From: Myxococcus qinghaiensis
GTDB lineage: Bacteria; Myxococcota; Myxococcia; Myxococcales; Myxococcaceae
Direction of reading: 5' to 3'
DNA: 64,000 nucleotides
Assembly (NCBI RefSeq): GCF_024198215.1
Contig: NZ_JAKCFA010000011.1
Location: 248,001 to 312,000, forward strand
The position numbers and the translations under genes were made by a program. The stretch's first letter is position 1, and each line of letters begins with the position of its first letter. Positions 61,632 through 64,000 of the stretch are shown here, piece after piece. Below the pieces are notes generated by a model. That model was given only the letters and a program-made list of their open reading frames with translations. It had not been told where the DNA came from and ran no database searches.

Positions 61632-64000
61632 TCAGTGCGACAGCTTGAAGCCCAGAATCACCGTGCGGGGAGCGTTGGGCCGCGCGCCATACGGACGGCG
61701 CGAGACGATGTCCGCCGCGTCGAGCACGTTGCGCGCGCTGAAGTAGAGCTGTCCCCAGCGCGAGAAGTTCCAGTTCGCGTTGACGTCGAACGTGAGCAGG
61801 GAGTCCGTCAGCTCACCGGGCGCCGCCTCGCCCTGCCCCGCCGACTCGCGCATGGTGTCGACATAGAGCGCGCTCAGGATGACGCCACCCAGCGCGCCCT
61901 CCACACCCACCGACGCGAAGAGCTGGTGCCGGGGCACGTAGGGCAGCTCATCTCCGGCCTTCACGTCGCCGAACTGCGGGTCCGCCGAGCGGAAGTCGTT
62001 GAGCAGCTCCGTGCGCGTGAAGGTGTACGAAGCGGACAGGGGGAACGTCACGCCGCCACCCGGGCGGAAGGTCTTCTCCGCGAAGACCTCCAGGCCGTAG
62101 ATGTGGGCCTGGCCCGCGTCCGTCTGCCGGTCCAGGTCGTCGTCCACGCAGCCGCTGGAGAAGGTGCAGATGGCGGTGAGGTTCGAATAGTCGTTGAAGA
62201 AGCCGACGACTTCGAAGCGCTCGCCCCGGCGCGTCCAGCGGGCGCCCGACTCGTAGTTGATGCTCTTCTCCGGCTTCACCGAGTCGGGCTGGCCCGGCGA
62301 CGGCGGCGAGAAGCCCCGGTACGCGCCCGCGAAGAGGCCCAGGTTCGGCGTCAGCGCGCCGTAGGCTCCCAGGCCCGGCATCAGCACCTCGAGCGCGCCG
62401 TCCGTGTCCTCGCCGGTGATGCGGTCATACGAGCGCGAGCGGATGACCTCCAGGCGCACGCCCGGCGTGAGGACGAGCGGCCCCCAGGCGATGGCATCCG
62501 TCACGTGCAGCGCGAGGGCGTGGGTTTCGTCCTTGTTGTTGGCCGTGGTGGACGTGGGGGCGCCGGCCCAGACGAGCGCGCCGCCCGCCATGCGGTACGC
62601 ATCCTCGGTGTGCTTGCGGTCGATGCTGTCGTAGTGGAAGCGCGCGCCGACCTCCAGGCTGTGGCTCAGCGGGCCCGTCGTCGTCGTCCACCGCGCGATG
62701 CTCTGGAGGCCCTGCGAGACGAAGGTGCGGTCATTGGGGCCGATGAGCAGCGTGTCCTGCGTGGACGACGTGTCAATCTGGCCGGTGAGCACGCCGTAGT
62801 AGATGGAGTTGCGCGCGCTCGTCGGGTCCGCGAGCACGGTGGCGATGGCGGTGCCGCCGAAGCGGTTCACCTTGCGCCACGCGCGTGAGAAGTCGTTGCG
62901 GTAGGCCGTGGTGGTGAGGGCCAGCGAGCCGGACTCCAGCACGTGGCTGGCGGCCACCTGGGTGCGGTGCCACTTCATCCGGTCCAACGCGCTGGCGACG
63001 TAGCGGCGCAGCGGATTCTCCCGGAAGTCCGCGTCGGACAGGCCCAGGTAGGTCTCGTTGGACAGCTCGTCGGAGTAGCCCACCTTGAGGTTGAGGCTCT
63101 GACGGACCGCTCCGTCGGGCACCAGGCGGTAGCGGGCCTTCGCCATCCACTCGTTGCGCCGGAAGCCCGTGGTGCCGCCGCCGTCCAGCTCCTTGAAGCC
63201 GTTGCTGCGCAGGTGGATGCCCTCCACCAGGAAGCCCGCGCGCTCGGTGCTCGCGCTGAAGACGCCGTGCGCCTTGCCGTACAGGTAGCCGCCTCCGGCG
63301 ATGTCCAGCCACGCGGACTCGGAGGCGGAGATATCGCGGGTGAGGAACTCCACGGAGCCCGCCACCGTCTGCGGACCGTGCTGGATGGCGGAGGGGCCCT
63401 TGAGCACGCGCACCGACTGCATGCGGGTGATGAGCGGGAAGAAGTAGGCCGCGGGCGCGGAGTACGGCGCGGGACCGAAGAGGACACCGTCCTCCAGCAG
63501 CGTCACCTTCTTGCTGCGGTCCGGATTCACGCCGCGCAGTCCCACGTTCGGCCGGAGGCCGAAGCCATCCTCGCCGCGCGCGTAGACGCCGGGCACGCTC
63601 GTCAGCACCGCGCTGGGGTCGTCCTTCTCGTAGCGCTCCAACTGCGAGGGCTTGAGGATGTGGACCGAGCCGCTGGTGCGCGTCTCCGAGGTCCCCACCA
63701 CCACGCTCTCGAACTTCCGCTGACCGGCCTCGGGCACGACGGGCTCGGCCACGACAGGCTCTGCGGGGTCGGTCGCCACAGGCTCTCCGGGCTCAGACAC
63801 GGCGGGAGAGGCCTGGGCCGGGATGTCACCGGCGACGGCGGGCTCCTGTGCCGGGGCCAGGGGTGCATCCTCGGGCGTCGCGGGGGACGCCACCGGCTCC
63901 GACGGAGCAGGCACGACGACGGGCGCGTCCGGAGTGAAAGCCGTCTCCTGTGGCACGGACCAGGCGGCCGACGACGTCACGACTCCCACCATGAGCACCG
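61632..64000 (-). CDS. FecA-like TonB-dependent receptor (5' end beyond window)
   Basis: At least 788 residues of an outer-membrane TonB-dependent receptor; the signal sequence runs into the window edge, so the true start is probably just outside. After a Pro/Ala/Glu-rich linker (about residues 20-90) comes the plug domain with 'SVPGVYARGEDGFGLRPNVG' and 'VRVLKGPSAIQHGPQTVAGS', close to ferric citrate receptor FecA. The 22-strand barrel follows, ending in 'PRTVILGFKLSH'. The linker may include a TonB-box-like region, but I cannot place it. It likely takes up ferric chelates; no iron regulator site is visible in the window. Confidence 0.93.
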   Translation of the reverse strand, partial: VLMVGVVTSSAAWSVPQETAFTPDAPVVVPAPSEPVASPATPEDAPLAPAQEPAVAGDIPAQASPAVSEPGEPVATDPAEPVVAEPVVPEAGQRKFESVVVGTSETRTSGSVHILKPSQLERYEKDDPSAVLTSVPGVYARGEDGFGLRPNVGLRGVNPDRSKKVTLLEDGVLFGPAPYSAPAAYFFPLITRMQSVRVLKGPSAIQHGPQTVAGSVEFLTRDISASESAWLDIAGGGYLYGKAHGVFSASTERAGFLVEGIHLRSNGFKELDGGGTTGFRRNEWMAKARYRLVPDGAVRQSLNLKVGYSDELSNETYLGLSDADFRENPLRRYVASALDRMKWHRTQVAASHVLESGSLALTTTAYRNDFSRAWRKVNRFGGTAIATVLADPTSARNSIYYGVLTGQIDTSSTQDTLLIGPNDRTFVSQGLQSIARWTTTTGPLSHSLEVGARFHYDSIDRKHTEDAYRMAGGALVWAGAPTSTTANNKDETHALALHVTDAIAWGPLVLTPGVRLEVIRSRSYDRITGEDTDGALEVLMPGLGAYGALTPNLGLFAGAYRGFSPPSPGQPDSVKPEKSINYESGARWTRRGERFEVVGFFNDYSNLTAICTFSSGCVDDDLDRQTDAGQAHIYGLEVFAEKTFRPGGGVTFPLSASYTFTRTELLNDFRSADPQFGDVKAGDELPYVPRHQLFASVGVEGALGGVILSALYVDTMRESAGQGEAAPGELTDSLLTFDVNANWNFSRWGQLYFSARNVLDAADIVSRRPYGARPNAPRTVILGFKLSH

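Overview
The window is about 70% GC, almost fully coding, and reads as chromosome of a myxobacterium, most likely Myxococcaceae. The grounds are a complete mevalonate operon, DUF4388/PATAN proteins, an ELWxxDGTxxGT repeat lipoprotein, many lipoproteins and outer-membrane proteins, sigma54 regulators with matching -24/-12 promoters, and duplicated ECF sigma/CHAT-protease loci. This is inferred from gene content; no rRNA or marker gene was used.

Layout. 0-7.7 kb: TSUP permease, a Zn-phospholipase-like protein divergent from pepA, then on the minus strand lpxC followed by a SurA-like/DsbA lipoprotein, a DUF4388 protein and a lipoprotein, behind a good sigma54 promoter. 8-15.9 kb: recombination genes in two blocks (ruvB plus an unknown gene; yebC-ruvC-ruvA), with a metallo-beta-lactamase-fold protein and an ELW-repeat lipoprotein between. 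15.9-23 kb: a degenerate-receiver DUF4388 protein, an NtrC-type regulator with a small Cys-rich protein, an unusual Fpg-family glycosylase and a secreted S41 protease. 23-27.3 kb: the RNA-repair locus rtcB-rtcA with divergent rtcR, a sigma54 promoter for rtcBA and a strong hairpin between rtcB and rtcA. 27.4-29.7 kb: a secreted barrel-like protein and an M24 peptidase lipoprotein.

29.9-38.4 kb is the most unusual part. Two tandem, same-strand paralogous modules each consist of an ECF sigma factor gene, a 4-bp-overlapping gene for a roughly 1000-residue protein (anti-sigma-type HxxxCxxC zinc finger, one membrane span, TPR-like repeats, C-terminal CHAT cysteine protease with His and Cys intact), and a small proline-rich peptide gene. 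The arrangement suggests that sigma restraint and proteolysis sit in one polypeptide, with the peptide a possible substrate or ligand.

38.5-45.7 kb: a membrane histidine kinase, a DMT transporter, a DTW-domain tRNA-modifying enzyme, a CcdA-thioredoxin (DsbD-like) protein and a flotillin-like SPFH protein. 45.9-51.5 kb: the isc operon (iscS-iscU-iscA-hscB-hscA-fdx) behind a near-consensus sigma70 promoter overlapping an IscR-like site, then tRNA-Leu(CAG) with its own promoter and terminator. 51.5-55.5 kb: a translationally coupled phosphodiesterase/flippase-like pair and an Omp85-like barrel. 55.5-61 kb: the mevalonate operon (fni, mvaA, mevalonate kinase, mvaD, phosphomevalonate kinase). 61.1-64 kb: a DsrE-like protein and a FecA-like TonB-dependent receptor that runs off the window edge.
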